A stretch of DNA of 64,000 nucleotides from positions 150,224-214,223 of the forward strand of contig ONFF01000002.1 in the NCBI GenBank assembly GCA_900317055.1. Direction: 5' to 3'. Positions 62,642-64,000 of the stretch are shown here, piece after piece. The position numbers and the translations under genes are program-made. The notes below the pieces were generated by a model. That model ran no database searches, was not told the DNA's origin, and saw only the letters and a program-made list of their open reading frames with translations. The first letter of the stretch is position 1, and each line of letters starts with the position of its first letter. Source of the stretch: an uncultured Bacteroidales bacterium (GTDB taxonomy: Bacteria > Bacteroidota > Bacteroidia > Bacteroidales > F082).

Positions 62642-63652
62642 TCAATACCCATAGGGGTTGTTTTTCTGCCAGTTCCATGAGTCGCGGCACATTTCTTCGA
62701 GGCCGTATTGCGCTTTCCAGCCCAGTTCCTTCTCCGCCTTGGCGGGATTGGAATAACAGGTGGCAATGTCGCCCGCCCTGCGTGGCTTGATGCTGTAAGG
62801 AATCTTGACGCCATTGACCTTCTCGAAGGTCTTCACCACTTGAAGCACTGAGTATCCTTGTCCCGTGCCAAGGTTGTAGATGGCACAGCCACAGTTTCTC
62901 TCGATGGCTTGTAAGGCTGCCACATGACCACGGGCCAAATCTACGACATGGATGTAGTCACGAACGCCGGTGCCATCGGGGGTGTCATAGTCGTCACCAA
63001 AGACACCCAACTCGGGACGCTTGCCCACTGCCACCTGGGTGACATAAGGCATCAGGTTGTTGGGGATGCCGTTGGGGTTCTCCCCTATCCTACCGCTTGG
63101 ATGCGCACCGATGGGGTTGAAGTAGCGCAACAACACGATATTCCACTCCTTGTCAGCCTTTTGCATGTCCATCATGATTTCCTCGAGCATGCTCTTGGTC
63201 TGGCCATATGGGTTGGTGCAGTGTCCCTTGGGGCATTCCTCTGTGATAGGAATGATGGCTGGATCACCGTAGACGGTGGCTGACGAGGAGAAGATGATGT
63301 TTTTGCAGCCGTGCTGGCGCATCACATCCAAAAGGGTCAGCGTACCACTAATGTTGTTTTCGTAATACTCCCAAGGCTTCTCCACGCTCTCGCCCACGGC
63401 TTTTAAACCAGCGAAGTGGATGCAGGCATCGAAATGATGGGCTTCCATCACACGGTTGAGACCTTCGCGGTCGCGGATGTCGACTTCATAAAACGGGATT
63501 TCTTTGCCCGTCAGCTCTGCCACGCGCTTCAATGACTTGCGGTTGGAGTTGCAGAGGTTATCGACGACCACGGTCTCGTGTCCAGCAGTGTTGAGTTCCA
63601 CTAAAGTATGTGAGCCGATGAATCCGGCACCGCCGGTGACTAGGATGTTCAT
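62642..63652 (-). CDS. galE: UDP-glucose 4-epimerase
   Basis: 336 residues: [45 protein letters not shown] and catalytic Tyr/Lys in [13 protein letters not shown], with [16 protein letters not shown] and [14 protein letters not shown]. Interconverts UDP-Glc and UDP-Gal. Standard full-length GalE. Confidence 0.95.
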   Translation of the reverse strand: MNILVTGGAGFIGSHTLVELNTAGHETVVVDNLCNSNRKSLKRVAELTGKEIPFYEVDIRDREGLNRVMEAHHFDACIHFAGLKAVGESVEKPWEYYENNISGTLTLLDVMRQHGCKNIIFSSSATVYGDPAIIPITEECPKGHCTNPYGQTKSMLEEIMMDMQKADKEWNIVLLRYFNPIGAHPSGRIGENPNGIPNNLMPYVTQVAVGKRPELGVFGDDYDTPDGTGVRDYIHVVDLARGHVAALQAIERNCGCAIYNLGTGQGYSVLQVVKTFEKVNGVKIPYSIKPRRAGDIATCYSNPAKAEKELGWKAQYGLEEMCRDSWNWQKNNPYGY

Positions 63653-63693
63653 TTTGTTTTTTGTAATTTGCTATTGGCTAATAGAGCTTGGAG

Positions 63694-63977
63694 TAGTCGG
63701 TTCGTGTCAGGGATAGCGGGTCAAGCCCGCTATGAGGGGTTTGGGGGTGAGATAGTCGTTTGGGTTGAGTTTTGGTTAAGTACTTGGAAAAAGCTATCAG
63801 AGGTTGTCGGTTCGTGTCAGGGATAGCGGGTCAAGCCCGCTATGAGGGGTTTAGGGGTGAGATAGTCGTTTGGGTTGAGTTTAGGTTAAGTACTAGGAAA
63901 TGGCTATCAGAAAAACAGGGCTTTATTGATAAACCCAGAGCGGGAGACCCTCATGGCGGGCAAGGACCCGCCATCCC
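63694..63977. repeat. second 110-bp tandem repeat block
   Basis: gttcgtgtcagggatagcgg at 63700 and 63810 (110 bp period), hairpins atagcgggtcaagcccgcta at 63713 and 63823, then acagggctttattgataaac and hairpin tggcgggcaaggacccgcca. Nearly identical to 57788-58068. It occupies the whole gap from galE to the window end, and no other ORF was seen. Confidence 0.75.
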
Positions 63978-64000
63978 TCACGCTTTGGGACTTCCTGCTA
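63978..64000 (-). pseudogene. start of another GIY-YIG remnant at window edge
   Basis: The last 23 bases (tcacgctttgggacttcctg then cta) are identical to 58069-58091, the 3' end of the GIY-YIG remnant. Whether an intact gene follows is outside the window. Confidence 0.5.

Overview
The window reads as chromosomal DNA of a Bacteroidales bacterium (Bacteroides/Prevotella-like). The reasons are a smalltalk-type peptide module beside a polysaccharide locus, GxxExxY and four-helix-bundle proteins, a DUF4954-type protein, promoters of the TTTG/TAnnTTTG type, and a lack of strong Shine-Dalgarno sites. No rRNA, tRNA, CRISPR array or conventional insertion sequence was seen.

Layout. 1-2475 (minus): a partial SIS-domain gene and an unrecognised helical protein. 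2760-4544 (plus): an M15 peptidase, an unknown protein, a smalltalk-type membrane peptide and a degenerate amidase-like protein; this module faces the polysaccharide locus tail to tail. 4553-7389 (minus): a TviB/TviC-type UDP-sugar dehydrogenase and epimerase pair. 7698-12900 (minus): an accessory island with dinD, a three-gene Septu-like (PtuA/PtuB) defence operon whose ptuB has an internal stop, a gene remnant, and a GNAT plus small-protein pair. 13060-18705 (minus): two sugar aminotransferases, GDP-fucose synthesis (gmd, fcl) and a hexapeptide acyltransferase. 18716-47223 (minus): the core of a surface-polymer locus. 47239-52860: flippase, CDP-glycerol-type cytidylyltransferase, rfbB, rfbA and pnuC. 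52998-63652: GIY-YIG nuclease, PIG-L deacetylase, UDP-glucose dehydrogenase, a second TviB-type dehydrogenase, a Gfo/Idh oxidoreductase, nagB, a DUF4954-type protein and galE.

How the genes work together. The outer parts make nucleotide sugars: UDP-Gal, UDP-GlcA, UDP-N-acetylhexosaminuronic acids, GDP-Fuc, dTDP-4-keto-6-deoxy-Glc and amino sugars. The core has one initiating phosphoglycosyltransferase, one GT2 glycosyltransferase, one Wzy-like polymerase, one Wzx flippase and one LicD transferase. It also has four ATP-grasp ligases, two CapA-like proteins, six acyl carrier proteins, three KASIII-type synthases, three AMP-forming ligases, several SDRs, two GNATs and an acyltransferase-3. I infer a surface polymer carrying acyl and amino-acid-like substituents made on carrier proteins. 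A six-gene cassette (ACP, SDR, SDR, AMP ligase, ACP, KASIII) occurs twice, each copy followed by a hexapeptide acyltransferase gene.

Overlaid on this is a population of short-repeat elements. Large imperfect palindromes carry small ORFs (three GxxExxY, one four-helix bundle) between gene pairs that normally sit together. A GIY-YIG nuclease gene and its remnants sit in REP-like hairpin repeats. Related repeats also lie in frame inside four coding genes. The two parallel cassettes give a filled and an empty site for one element inside this window.
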